In this document: in pieces, positions 16,871 through 25,977 of the stretch
Numbering within the stretch: position 1 is the first letter of the stretch
Layout: every line of letters starts with the position of its first letter
NCBI RefSeq assembly: GCF_003660445.1
Contig: NZ_QZVQ01000003.1
Location: 248,001 to 312,000 of the forward strand
Direction of reading: 5' to 3'
DNA length: 64,000 nucleotides
From: Croceibacterium ferulae
Lineage (GTDB): Bacteria; Pseudomonadota; Alphaproteobacteria; Sphingomonadales; Sphingomonadaceae
Program-made: the position numbers and the translations under genes
The notes under the pieces: model-generated
Told to the model about the DNA's origin: nothing
The model's database searches: none
What the model saw: only the letters and a program-made list of their open reading frames with translations

Positions 16871-18241
16871 CTAGTCGCGCGCCCGCGCCCGTTCAAGCTG
16901 TGCGCGTGCCTGCAACGCGACATCCTGTGCCCGCAGCCAGTCGGCCGAGCCTTCGGGCAGGCTGTGTTCGGCGGCTTCCGCGTTCTGCAGCGCGGCCGAT
17001 GGCTGGCCGCTCATGATCAGCTGTTCGGCACTGGCCAGCTGCGCGCGGGGGATGTCACCCTGCTGGCCATAGACCACGCCCAGCTGATACCAGGCAAAGG
17101 GGTTCTCCCGGTCGCGCCCCACGGCGGCGCGCAGCACCTGCTCCGCTTCGGCCAGGTTGCGGCTGTCTTCCGTGGCGATCAGCGCATGGCCGAACGTGCC
17201 GGCGATCAGGCCGTTATTGTTGGTCAGCCGCGTCGCCTGCCGCAGCAGGGGCAGCGCCTCCTGTGGCCGGCCGGATTCCAGCAGCACCTGCCCCTTCAGC
17301 TCCAGGAAGTAGGGGTCGTCGGGGTCGGTGGCGATCAGCGCGTCCGTCTCCGCCAGCGCCAGGTCCATGCGCGCATCCTTGTGATAGGCATAGGCGCGGG
17401 CATAGCGGGCGGGCGCATCGTTCAGATAAGCGGGGTAGTGCGCCAGCGTGTCGGCCGGCTTCGCCAGATAGCCGTACAGCTTGGCCTTGATCCGTTCGAA
17501 GCGGCGCTGCTGATCGGGATCGGGCGGGGTGTCCCACGCCGGGTCCGCCTTGTAATCGGCCTGCAGCCGGCTGATCCGGTCGCCCGACAGCGGGTGCGTG
17601 CGGCTGAAGGTGGCATCGTCGTCCTGGCTGAAGCCGTAGCGGTATTCCAGGTTCTGCAGCCGGCCGAAGAAGGTGAGGCTGCCCTTGCCGGTGATGCCCG
17701 CGTCCGACAGATATTGCACGCCGGCCGCATCCGCGCTCGCCTCCTGCGCGCGGCTGAAGGACAGGAACGATCCCATCGCCGCCTGCTGGCCCAGCGCCAT
17801 CGCGCCCATGGCCGCTTCCCCGGCGCCGGCCAGCGCGGCGGCGACGCCCACCAGCATGGACAGGATGGAGATGTTGGTGGCCGCGCTCATCCCTTCGGAA
17901 AAGCGCACGATGTGCCCGCCCTGGATATGGCCCAGCTCATGCGCCAGCACGCCCTGCACCTCGTTCGCGGTCTCCGCCGCGCCGATCAGGCCGGAATGGA
18001 TGTAGATCCGCTGCCCGCCGGCGACAAAGGCGTTAATGCTGTTGTCGTTCAGCAGCACCACTTCCACTGCATTGGGCTGCAGCCCGGCAGCTTCGGACAG
18101 GGGCGCCATCATGTCCTGCAGCAGCGCCTCCGTTTCCGCATCGCGCAGCACCGACTGGGCCAGCACCGGCCGGGTGCCGAGCAGTAGCAGCGCGAACAAC
18201 GCCAGGGCGAGCGCCGGCAGGCGGCGGAGGGTCACATCCAT
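16871..18241 (-). CDS. M48-family periplasmic metalloprotease with TPR region (BepA-like)
   Basis: A 456-residue exported protein. The signal peptide ends around residue 28 (ARPVLAQ-type; here TRPVLAQS). The zinc site HELGH is at 101-105, with the third ligand in the ASADAAGVQYL segment downstream. The C-terminal half holds TPR-like helices (about 290-450: WYQLGVVYGQQGDI). The family includes BepA/YfgC, which degrades misassembled outer-membrane proteins such as LptD. ATG 18241 gives a clean signal peptide. It sits between a TauE-like transporter gene and the DsbA-like gene, consistent with envelope quality control. Confidence 0.88.
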   Translation of the reverse strand: MDVTLRRLPALALALFALLLLGTRPVLAQSVLRDAETEALLQDMMAPLSEAAGLQPNAVEVVLLNDNSINAFVAGGQRIYIHSGLIGAAETANEVQGVLAHELGHIQGGHIVRFSEGMSAATNISILSMLVGVAAALAGAGEAAMGAMALGQQAAMGSFLSFSRAQEASADAAGVQYLSDAGITGKGSLTFFGRLQNLEYRYGFSQDDDATFSRTHPLSGDRISRLQADYKADPAWDTPPDPDQQRRFERIKAKLYGYLAKPADTLAHYPAYLNDAPARYARAYAYHKDARMDLALAETDALIATDPDDPYFLELKGQVLLESGRPQEALPLLRQATRLTNNNGLIAGTFGHALIATEDSRNLAEAEQVLRAAVGRDRENPFAWYQLGVVYGQQGDIPRAQLASAEQLIMSGQPSAALQNAEAAEHSLPEGSADWLRAQDVALQARAQLERARARD

Positions 18242-18309
18242 CGGCGCGGACCCCAACACGGGAGGGCTGAATACAGCGTTAAGGTTGGCGCGGGTGCCGC
18301 CCGGTATGC

Positions 18310-19059
18310 TCACGCCATCGCTTCCCACACCAGTCCGACCCCGACCAGCACCATCAGCCAGTGGATCGCGGTGTAGAACCGCTCTGCCGAGACCCTGCGC
18401 ACCAGCCACACGCCGGCAAAGGTCGAGAGGATCGCCAGCGGAAACAGGGCGGCGGAGGTGAGCAGGTTGTCACGGTCGAACTGGCCCAGCGCCACATAGG
18501 CGGGCACCTTGATCCAGTTCAGCGCCGCGAAATACAGGGCCGTGGTGCCCACCAGATGGTCACGCCCCAAGTTGCGCGGCAGCACCCAGATCTGGAATGG
18601 CGGCTGGCCGGCATGGGCGATCTGGCTGGTATAGCCCGATGCGATGCCGAACAGCGACCCGACCCATTCGGGCCAGCGGCGGACCCGTGGCGGCAGGCTG
18701 TGGCGGGCGGCCCAGATGCGGTACAGGCCGAAGATGATGGAGATCGCGCCGACCATCGCCATGACGGTCATCGCCGACAGGCTGGCCGCGAAGACATAGC
18801 CGAGCCAGACGCCCAGAATCGATCCGGGCATCATCCAGGCCAGCAGGGGCCAGTCCACGGTGCGCCGGAACGCCCATACGCCGACCGCATCCTGCGCGAT
18901 CAGGATCGGCAGCAGGATGGCGGCGGCGCGCACCGGATCGACGGCGAAGACCAGCATGGGCATGGCGAGGGCACCCATCCCGGCGAACCCGCCCTTCGAC
19001 AGGCCGAGCAGGATGACCGCCGGTATTGCCAGGGCATAGAACAGCCAGTCATGCACCAT
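18310..19059 (-). CDS. TauE/SafE-family transporter
   Basis: A 249-residue membrane protein with about eight transmembrane helices. The opening AIPAVILLGLSKGGFAGMGALAMPML carries the family GxxKGGF motif, repeated weakly in the second half (GIASGYTSQIAHAGQPPFQIW). Members export or import sulfite, sulfoacetate or other organic anions. Substrate cannot be told here; no sulfur genes are adjacent. Confidence 0.85.
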   Translation of the reverse strand: MVHDWLFYALAIPAVILLGLSKGGFAGMGALAMPMLVFAVDPVRAAAILLPILIAQDAVGVWAFRRTVDWPLLAWMMPGSILGVWLGYVFAASLSAMTVMAMVGAISIIFGLYRIWAARHSLPPRVRRWPEWVGSLFGIASGYTSQIAHAGQPPFQIWVLPRNLGRDHLVGTTALYFAALNWIKVPAYVALGQFDRDNLLTSAALFPLAILSTFAGVWLVRRVSAERFYTAIHWLMVLVGVGLVWEAMA

Positions 19060-19167
19060 GGGCGGCGCCTGCGGCAGGATGGTGGATGGTCAAGGTTTGG
19101 CTCCGACGGCGGCGATCCGGTGTGGTCGCCGATACGCCGCCGGGCCGCAAACCGCCACTCCCCGGCG

Positions 19168-19956
19168 TCAGAGCCCCATGCGCTGCGCGGCGGCGGCAAT
19201 CAGTTGCGGGTCGGCGGGCACCTCGCCCAGCACCTGTTCCCCGCCCGCCGGATCGCGGCGCACCAGCATCAGCACCAGTTCGCCTGCCAACGGCAGCTCT
19301 GCCGCCGGGGCGGGCAGGCCCGGCCCATCCGCCCAGTCGGTCAGCAGCATGGGGGTCAGCGGCACCCGGTCACGGCGCAGGGCAGGGGCCATCTCGCGCG
19401 CGATCTGCGCCTCCAGCTGCTCGCCCGCCAGTTCCTTCCAGTTGATGACCGCCAGCACATGGGTCGGGCCGGTGCCGGTGGCGGTGAAGGGCAGCAGGAT
19501 GCCGCGATACAGCATGGTCGAGCCGCGCAGCCCGACGAACTCGGCCTCGAACCCCGCGGGTGCGCCGCTATCGATGATGGCGCGGTAATGGTCGTCCACC
19601 CGTTCCAGCAGCGATCCGGCGGGTGCCTGATGCAGATGGGTCGGCGTGGTGTCGCCCAGGCCGCATTCAGCCGCCAGCGCCGCCCCCAGCCAGGTGATCG
19701 CCGGCTGTCCGGTGCCGTCCGGCACATGCAGCAGCACGGCATTGGCGGCAAAGCCGGGCAGGGCGGCCGGGTCCAGCATGTCGATCCGCGGCAGGCTGGT
19801 CTCCGCCAGCAGGCTGACCCAGTAATTGTAGGCACGCACCTGCATCCGGCGTTCGCCATGCCCGGCAAAGGCGGCGGCGCAGGTCAGCCCGCCATCATCG
19901 TCGGGCTGGTAATCCGCCAGGAAGGCGGTGTCTGCGGCTGCGGGCCCGAAATCCAT
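19168..19956 (-). CDS. PAS-like sensory or hypothetical protein
   Basis: A 262-residue soluble protein. The segment RAYNYWVSLLAETSLPRIDMLDPAALPGFAANAVLLHV resembles the start of PAS_5-type domains of alphaproteobacteria, followed by LERVDDHYRAIIDSGAPAGFEAEFVG and a core strand set LYRGILLPF. The C-terminal part is low in motif content. No output domain (HTH, kinase, GGDEF) is present, so it may act through protein contact. I chose ATG 19956 over 19989; the latter adds residues with no counterpart I know. No signal peptide. Confidence 0.6.
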   Translation of the reverse strand: MDFGPAAADTAFLADYQPDDDGGLTCAAAFAGHGERRMQVRAYNYWVSLLAETSLPRIDMLDPAALPGFAANAVLLHVPDGTGQPAITWLGAALAAECGLGDTTPTHLHQAPAGSLLERVDDHYRAIIDSGAPAGFEAEFVGLRGSTMLYRGILLPFTATGTGPTHVLAVINWKELAGEQLEAQIAREMAPALRRDRVPLTPMLLTDWADGPGLPAPAAELPLAGELVLMLVRRDPAGGEQVLGEVPADPQLIAAAAQRMGL

Positions 19957-20055
19957 TGCATGCCCCCCATGCGATTGGCTGAGAATCATTCGCGCAGCAT
20001 GGCGGCGGGGGCGTGAAGGTTCGGTAAAGACGCGAAACTTCGGTAATCCAGGAAA

Positions 20056-20526
20056 CTACAGCATGTAGCGCATGCGGATTGTCTGCTGCACCGGCTGCGC
20101 ACCCACGGCAAAGGCGGCGTCGTCAAAGGTGGGCGGGCCCATCCGCACCCGCGCATCGCGCGAGAAGCCGAAGCCTTCGCGCGGAATCATCGCGGCCTTG
20201 TCCGCCCGGCCATTGCCGTTCTCGTCATGCAGCAGCGCGATGGCGTAGGTGCCGGGCCGTACATCGGGGAAGGTGATGACCAGCGTTTCCGGGGCCCCAT
20301 CGGCCGGCACATTCGCGCGGTAGGATGCGGCATCGCCCCGGCAGCGGGGGAAGCGGCCTTCATTCGTCGTCATGCAGGCCATCACCACGCCATTGTGGTT
20401 GCGCAGCGCCGTCACCGCGACGCGCACGGTGACGCCATGCGGAACCTGCGCGGGCGAGGCTCCGACCAGCAACGGGGCGCTCAGGGCTGCTGCCAGCGCC
20501 GCGACAGGCCGCGATCCGTGCCGCAC
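20056..20526 (-). CDS. Exported DUF2141-family protein
   Basis: A 156-residue protein. The DUF2141 core is clear: VTALRNHNGVVMACMTTNEG, then FPDVRPGTYAIALLHDENGNG (a Ca-site-like loop), then IPREGFGFSRDA. The N-terminus RHGSRPVAALAAALSAPLLVGASPA is a signal peptide. I chose GTG 20526, with GGGA six bases upstream. ATG 20565 is the alternative and would lengthen the n-region. Either start lies inside the 3' end of the upstream desaturase-like gene (46 or 85 bases of overlap), so translation is probably coupled. Function of DUF2141 is unknown; proteins are periplasmic. Confidence 0.75.
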   Translation of the reverse strand: MRHGSRPVAALAAALSAPLLVGASPAQVPHGVTVRVAVTALRNHNGVVMACMTTNEGRFPRCRGDAASYRANVPADGAPETLVITFPDVRPGTYAIALLHDENGNGRADKAAMIPREGFGFSRDARVRMGPPTFDDAAFAVGAQPVQQTIRMRYML

Positions 20527-21206
20527 AGATGATCCCAGAACCGGAAATAGAGCCCGTAATTGCATTTGTACTCTTCATGGTGCCGCTGGTGGTGGCTGGC
20601 GGTTATCAGCCAGTTGCCCAACCTGGAGTTAACAAAGGCGGGCGGAAACATCTCCCACCCCATGTGGTTCGTCACGCCCATCACGGTCATGACCGTCAGC
20701 ACCAGCCCCAGCACCGCCACATGCACGGGCAGCACGAACACCAGCACGGGAATGACCAGCGCACCGGTCAGCGACTCGGTCCAGTGGAAGGCCATCGCGG
20801 CCCAGGCCGTGGGCGGCCGGCTGGCATGGTGGACCGCATGCATCACCTTGAACCAGCGTGGCCGGTGCATCAGCCGGTGCGTCCAGTAGAACCAGGTGTC
20901 GTGCGCGAACAGGTACAGGAACAGCGAGGCGGGCAGCCACCAGAGCGGCCAGGCATCCCATTCGGCATAGATCCGGGTCCAGCCACGTTCCTGCCAGCCC
21001 CAGGCGATGATGCCCGCGGGCACGCCATAGATGATCGCGGCGGACAGCGACCAGGCGATCTCCCGCCGGATCTGCGGCCCCAGCGTGGCGTACAGCCCCG
21101 GCCGCACGCGCGCCGTGGCGAGGGCAAAGGCGCCGCTCACCAGCAGGTAGCGCAGGCCCACGATGGCCACCATCGCCGCCGCCGAGGCGATCAGCGCGGT
21201 CAGCAT
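20481..21206 (-). CDS. Sterol desaturase / fatty acid hydroxylase family protein
   Basis: A 241-residue membrane enzyme with about four transmembrane helices and the three histidine clusters of the di-iron hydroxylase superfamily: HDTWFYWTHRLMH (about 101-113), HAVHH (about 123-127) and HHQRHH (about 205-210). These ligate two irons for O2-dependent hydroxylation or desaturation of a lipid. In sphingomonads related enzymes act on carotenoids (CrtZ/CrtG-like), ceramides or sterol-like lipids; which applies here cannot be told. A DUF2141 gene overlaps its 3' end. The 200 bases upstream separate it from the divergent nuclease gene. Confidence 0.85.
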   Translation of the reverse strand: MLTALIASAAAMVAIVGLRYLLVSGAFALATARVRPGLYATLGPQIRREIAWSLSAAIIYGVPAGIIAWGWQERGWTRIYAEWDAWPLWWLPASLFLYLFAHDTWFYWTHRLMHRPRWFKVMHAVHHASRPPTAWAAMAFHWTESLTGALVIPVLVFVLPVHVAVLGLVLTVMTVMGVTNHMGWEMFPPAFVNSRLGNWLITASHHQRHHEEYKCNYGLYFRFWDHLCGTDRGLSRRWQQP

Positions 21207-21407
21207 GGGGAGGGGAGCGGGCGACGGGTCATGCCGTGCCCTTTAGCGCAGCTGGTGGATGCAAGACAGGGTTGATGACAGCGCGTTTCGGCTACGTATT
21301 GTGTCGCATATCTTTCGCAATCGCTTTGTAAGGCTGTCAATGTGCGCAGGCAGACCGTCGACGGCCTGCCGCCCAGACATGTGCCTGCATCCGGGGAACT
21401 GACGATT

Positions 21408-24400
21408 ATGGCCTTTATCGATTTCACGACCGCCTCCGCCGCCATCGGCGATGATGCCACCGTCACCCTGCTGGCGCAGGACTTCACCGGCTTCACCGGG
21501 GCCGGCTTCGCCGCCACGCCCGAAGCGGGCCAGCTGGACAGCGACACCTATGTCCTGACGGGCATGAGCGATGGCGACGGCCTGTTCGGCGGCACCTTCG
21601 CCAGCGGCGATTTCGCGCGCGGGCTCACCACCGGCGGCGTGACCACCGGCGGCCTTTATGCACTGGATCGCGGCGCGGGCGATACGGCTCTGTGGATCCA
21701 GCCCGGCGGCACCGACTGGACGCCCGGTGCCTTCGAGATCGCACTGGTGAACAGCGGCGAGAGCAGCGCCACCTTCCAGCTGAGCTACGACCTGCTGGTG
21801 CTGAACGATCAGGCGCGGTCCAACGCCCTGTTCGTGGAAGTGTCCGCCGACGGCAACGCCTGGAGCCGGGTCAGCGCGTTCGACTATGTCTCGCCCGAGG
21901 CGGCGGATGGGCTGGGCGTGCAGGCCTTTGCCCGCAGCGGCACGCTGGTGCTGCCCACCACCATCGCGAACGGCGCAACCTTCTACCTGCGCTTCGCGGG
22001 CGACGATGTCGGCGGTAGCGGTTCGCGTGACGAGTTCGGGCTGGACAATATCGTGGTCACCGCAGGCGCCGGTGGCGGCACTCCGGAGCCGGTGCCCGGC
22101 ACGCTGGCCATCGCCGATGCAACCGTGGCCGAAGGTGACAGCGGCACCGCCGCGATCAGCTTCACCGTCACCCGCAGCGGCGGCAGCGACGGTGCGGTCT
22201 CCGCCACATGGGCGGTCAGCTTCGGCAGCGCCGATACGGCGGACTTCGCCGCAGGACAGGCCTTCACCGGCACCGTCAGCTTCGCCGAGGGCCAGACCAG
22301 CGCCACGGTCACGCTGGACGTTGCGGGCGACACGCTGGTGGAAGGCGACGAGACCTTCACCGTGACCCTGACCGATCCCACCGGCGGGGCGGCCATTGCC
22401 GGCGCCACGGCCACCGGCACCATCACCAATGATGATGCCGCCACTCCCGGCGGCCCGGTCGCGAATGTCTGGATCAACGAATTCCATTATGACGACGCCG
22501 GCACGGATGAAGGCGAGATGGTGGAGATCGCCGGCGCGGCGGGGACCGACCTGTCGGGCTACACCGTGGTGTTCTACAATGGCAGCAACGGCCCGGATGC
22601 GGCGGTCAGCTACCGCACGCTGGCGCTGACGGGCGTGATCGATGACGAAGGCGAAGGCTTCGGCGCGCTGGCGTTCGACCTGCCGGCCAACGCCATCCAG
22701 AACGGCGCGTCAGACGGCTTCGCGCTGATCGCGCCCGATGGCACGGTGGTGGAGTTCCTGTCCTATGAAGGCGTGATCACCGCCGCGGACGGTCCGGCTG
22801 CCGGCCTCACCAGCACCGATATCGGCGTGGCCGAGGCGGGCGATCCCGAAGGGCTGTCGCTGCAGCGCACCGGTGCGGGCGCGGCGGGTGCCGATTTCGA
22901 CTGGACCGGTCCGGTGGCGGTCAGCGCCGGCTCGCTGAATGACGGGCAGGACATCATCGGCGCGAGCGACACCGGGCAGATCCGGGTGCTGGATGCCAGC
23001 GTGACGGAAGGCGATGACGGCACCAGCCAGATGCAATTCGTGGTCCGCCGCGCCGGCGGGCTGGGGAGCGAGGCCAGCGTCGATTTCGCGATCACGCTGG
23101 ATGGCACCGCCGATGCGGCCGATCTGGCGCCTGGCGCGGTGCTGGCGGGCACCGTCACCTTCGCCGTGGGCCAGACCAGCGCGATCATCACCGTGCCGGT
23201 ACAGGGCGACACGATCGGCGAAGGCAACGAGACGCTGACCGTGACGCTGGGCAACCCGCAGGGTGCGATCACCATCACCGACGGCACCGCCATCGGCCTG
23301 ATCGTGAACGACGATCCCGTGGCGCTGACCATCATGCAGATCCAGGGCGCGGGCCATGCCTCCGCCTTTGCCGGCCAGATCGTTTCCACCACCGGCGTAG
23401 TAACGGCGGTCGCCGGCAACGGCTTCTACCTGCAGGATGAGGCGGGCGACGGCGACGCCGCCACCTCCGACGGCGTCTTCGTGTTCACCGGCAGCACGCC
23501 GACCGTCGCCGTCGGCGACCGCGCGGATGTGGGCGGGCAAGTGGCCGAATATGTCGGCGGCGCCGGCGCGCTCAGCCTGACGGAGATCATCAATCCGACC
23601 GTCACCGTGACCGCATCGGGCGTGGCGCTGCCGCAAACCGTGCTGATCGGCGCGAACGGCATCCTGCCTCCTTCGGAGGTGATCGACGATGACGGCCTGA
23701 CCAGCTTCGACCCGACCACAGACGGCATCGACTTCTGGGAATCGCTTGAAGGCATGCGCGTCACCATCGAGACGCCGCAGGTGGTCGCCAGCACCAACAA
23801 TTTCGGCGAGACGGACGTGGTCGCCAGCCTGGGGCAGGGCGCGACCGGCGTGAACGATCGCGGCGGGATCACCATCTCCGAAGGGGATTACAACCCGGAG
23901 AAGATCCAGCTGGACGATGGCCTGCTGGCCGGCTTCGACCCCGACTACACCACCGGCGACCAGCTGAGCGACGTGACCGGCGTGGTCGGCTATTCCTTCA
24001 ACTTCTATGAAGTGCTGGTGACGGAAGCGGTCACCACCACGCTGGACACCACGGTGGACCGTGAGGTGACGGATCTGGTGGGCGATGCCGACAGCCTGAC
24101 CTTCGCCAATTACAACATGGAGAACCTGGACGCAGCGGAGGAAAGCACCGACGGCTCGTTCGACCGGTTCGACCAGCTGGCGGCCGACATCGTCAACAAT
24201 CTGCGCAGCCCCGACATCATCGCGGCGCAGGAACTGCAGGATGCAGACGGTCCGGGCGGCGGCAGCGACCTGACGGCGGTGGCCACGGCCAATGCGCTGA
24301 TCCGCGCCATCCAGGATGCCGGCGGCCCGACCTACGCCTATGCCGAAGTCGCGCCCACCGTGCCCGGCAGCACCGGCGGCGAGCCGGGCGGGAACATCCG

Positions 24401-25931
24401 CAACGGATATTTCTACAATCCGGAACGGGTCAGCCTGGTGGATGGCAGCCTGCAGGTGATCGAGGATGCCGCCTTCAACGGCAGCCGCAGCCCGCTGGTG
24501 GCGACCTTCGACTTCTTTGGGGAGCAGTTCACCGCCATCAACATCCACTTCACCAGCCGCGGGGGCAGCGACCCGCTGTATGGCAGCACGCAGCCGGCGG
24601 CCAATGCCGGTGACGCCGCGCGCCAGGCGCAGGCGGCGGCGGTGAAGGCCTGGGTCAACGACCAGCTGGCGACCGACCCGGATGGCCAGTACGTGGTGGC
24701 GGGCGACTTCAACGGCTTCTATTTCGAAGCCTTCCAGCGCCAGCTGACCGATCCGGCGCAGGGCGGCGTGTTCACCAGCCTGCCGGAGGCTCTGCTGCCG
24801 GACGAGGAGGTCTATTCCTACCTGTTCGAAGGCAATTCGCAGTCGCTGGACAATCTGCTGGCGACCGGCGGGCTGTACCAGAATGCCGAGGTGGACATCG
24901 TCCACATCAATGCCGAGTTCGCCGATGCCGACCGGGCCAGCGACCACGATCCGGTGGTGGCGCGCTTCAACTTCGACCGTGCCACGCCCATCACCGGCAC
25001 CGCCGGGGATGATGTGCTGACCGGCACGGATGGCGATGACGTGCTGCTGGGCCTGGCCGGCAACGACGTCCTGTTCGGCGGCCGTGGCAACAACACGCTG
25101 ACGGGCGGCGCGGGCAATGACACCTTTATTGTCAGCGGGGCCTATCTGAACGCCAGCTATGCCACGATCACGGACTGGGAAGAAGGCGACACCTTCCGCA
25201 TCAACTCGCTGGGCAACGGCCGGGTGCGGTACGAGGAGGTCGCGGGCGACACGATCGTCTATGCCAACGGCGTGGCGGTGGCCACGATCGAGGACACGAG
25301 CGTGCGCGAAGTGCTGGCCTCGCAGGAATACGAGTTCACCCCCCGCTCGATCGCCGTGGTGATCGACGGTGTGGCGACCTCCTTCGTGGCTTATGGCGGC
25401 GCGCAGGCGGACACGCTGAACGGCCGGGCCAACCAGTCGAACAACATCAGCGGGCTGGGCGGCGACGACATCATCAACGGCCGCAACGTCGATGACTACC
25501 TGTTCGGCAATGGTGGTGATGACATCCTGGATGGCGCTGCCGGTGAAGACTACCTGTATGGCGGTGGCGGCAACGACATCCTGCTGGGTGGCAATGGCAA
25601 CGACTACCTGGAAGGCGGCAACGGGTCCGACCTGCTGTATGGCGGGCGCGGCAACGATATCCTGGTGGGCGGCGACGGGGCGGACACCTTCCGCTTTGCG
25701 CGCGCCAACGAAGGCGTCGACCGCGTGCTCGACTACAATGTCGGGGAAGACAGCCTGGAACTGGGCGTGAATGCGCGCCAGGTCACCTTCCAGGACAGCT
25801 CGGAAGGCTCGCAGATGTTCTTCCGCGGCGAACTGGTCGCCGACTTCATCGGCGTCAGCGCGGCGGACATGATGGGTGAGATCGGCCAGGCCGCCGCCAT
25901 GGCGCGAATGGAAGACCTCGCCTGGGCGTAA
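21408..25931 (+). CDS. Large secreted RTX nuclease (ExeM/NucH-like) with Calx-beta and lamin-tail domains
   Basis: A 1507-residue acidic protein without a Sec signal. Domains: N-terminal jelly-roll-like region (1-225); Calx-beta 1 (about 231-341); lamin-tail domain (about 353-504, WINEFHYDDAGTDEGEMVEI); Calx-beta 2 (about 523-636); OB-fold region (about 640-860); endonuclease/exonuclease/phosphatase domain (about 897-1189) with NMEN, AQELQ, GDFN and SDHDPV catalytic loops; then two blocks of RTX nonapeptides (about 1195-1240 and 1330-1428, GGxGNDxLxGG). RTX repeats bind Ca2+ and direct type I secretion. It probably degrades extracellular DNA for nutrition or biofilm remodelling. No ABC/MFP/TolC genes lie in the window. 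Other ExeM-type nucleases lack this exact domain set. Confidence 0.88.
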   Translation: MAFIDFTTASAAIGDDATVTLLAQDFTGFTGAGFAATPEAGQLDSDTYVLTGMSDGDGLFGGTFASGDFARGLTTGGVTTGGLYALDRGAGDTALWIQPGGTDWTPGAFEIALVNSGESSATFQLSYDLLVLNDQARSNALFVEVSADGNAWSRVSAFDYVSPEAADGLGVQAFARSGTLVLPTTIANGATFYLRFAGDDVGGSGSRDEFGLDNIVVTAGAGGGTPEPVPGTLAIADATVAEGDSGTAAISFTVTRSGGSDGAVSATWAVSFGSADTADFAAGQAFTGTVSFAEGQTSATVTLDVAGDTLVEGDETFTVTLTDPTGGAAIAGATATGTITNDDAATPGGPVANVWINEFHYDDAGTDEGEMVEIAGAAGTDLSGYTVVFYNGSNGPDAAVSYRTLALTGVIDDEGEGFGALAFDLPANAIQNGASDGFALIAPDGTVVEFLSYEGVITAADGPAAGLTSTDIGVAEAGDPEGLSLQRTGAGAAGADFDWTGPVAVSAGSLNDGQDIIGASDTGQIRVLDASVTEGDDGTSQMQFVVRRAGGLGSEASVDFAITLDGTADAADLAPGAVLAGTVTFAVGQTSAIITVPVQGDTIGEGNETLTVTLGNPQGAITITDGTAIGLIVNDDPVALTIMQIQGAGHASAFAGQIVSTTGVVTAVAGNGFYLQDEAGDGDAATSDGVFVFTGSTPTVAVGDRADVGGQVAEYVGGAGALSLTEIINPTVTVTASGVALPQTVLIGANGILPPSEVIDDDGLTSFDPTTDGIDFWESLEGMRVTIETPQVVASTNNFGETDVVASLGQGATGVNDRGGITISEGDYNPEKIQLDDGLLAGFDPDYTTGDQLSDVTGVVGYSFNFYEVLVTEAVTTTLDTTVDREVTDLVGDADSLTFANYNMENLDAAEESTDGSFDRFDQLAADIVNNLRSPDIIAAQELQDADGPGGGSDLTAVATANALIRAIQDAGGPTYAYAEVAPTVPGSTGGEPGGNIRNGYFYNPERVSLVDGSLQVIEDAAFNGSRSPLVATFDFFGEQFTAINIHFTSRGGSDPLYGSTQPAANAGDAARQAQAAAVKAWVNDQLATDPDGQYVVAGDFNGFYFEAFQRQLTDPAQGGVFTSLPEALLPDEEVYSYLFEGNSQSLDNLLATGGLYQNAEVDIVHINAEFADADRASDHDPVVARFNFDRATPITGTAGDDVLTGTDGDDVLLGLAGNDVLFGGRGNNTLTGGAGNDTFIVSGAYLNASYATITDWEEGDTFRINSLGNGRVRYEEVAGDTIVYANGVAVATIEDTSVREVLASQEYEFTPRSIAVVIDGVATSFVAYGGAQADTLNGRANQSNNISGLGGDDIINGRNVDDYLFGNGGDDILDGAAGEDYLYGGGGNDILLGGNGNDYLEGGNGSDLLYGGRGNDILVGGDGADTFRFARANEGVDRVLDYNVGEDSLELGVNARQVTFQDSSEGSQMFFRGELVADFIGVSAADMMGEIGQAAAMARMEDLAWA

Positions 25932-25940
25932 GGTGACATA

Positions 25941-25970
25941 GCGGGGCGGGGCGGCCCGGTGCCGCCCCGC
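25941..25970. terminator. Hairpin between convergent nuclease and lactonase genes
   Basis: GCGGGGCGG at 25941-25949 pairs perfectly with CCGCCCCGC at 25962-25970. An alternative register is possible because of the G-rich repeat. No T run. It sits ten bases after the nuclease stop and eight before the lactonase stop. Confidence 0.6.
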
Positions 25971-25977
25971 ACATGCT

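Noticed and set aside
21300-21407. Possible Pho box (CTGTCA) before the nuclease gene
   Set aside because: Only one half-site is present; no second repeat at 11-base spacing.
22710-24947. 745-residue minus-strand frame within the nuclease gene
   Set aside because: Antisense shadow of the nuclease; the translation has no recognisable domain.
25000-25700. RTX-coding DNA as a tandem repeat element or CRISPR-like array
   Set aside because: The repeats are in-frame nonapeptide codons with variable DNA, and no spacers exist. I saw no CRISPR array or insertion sequence in the window.
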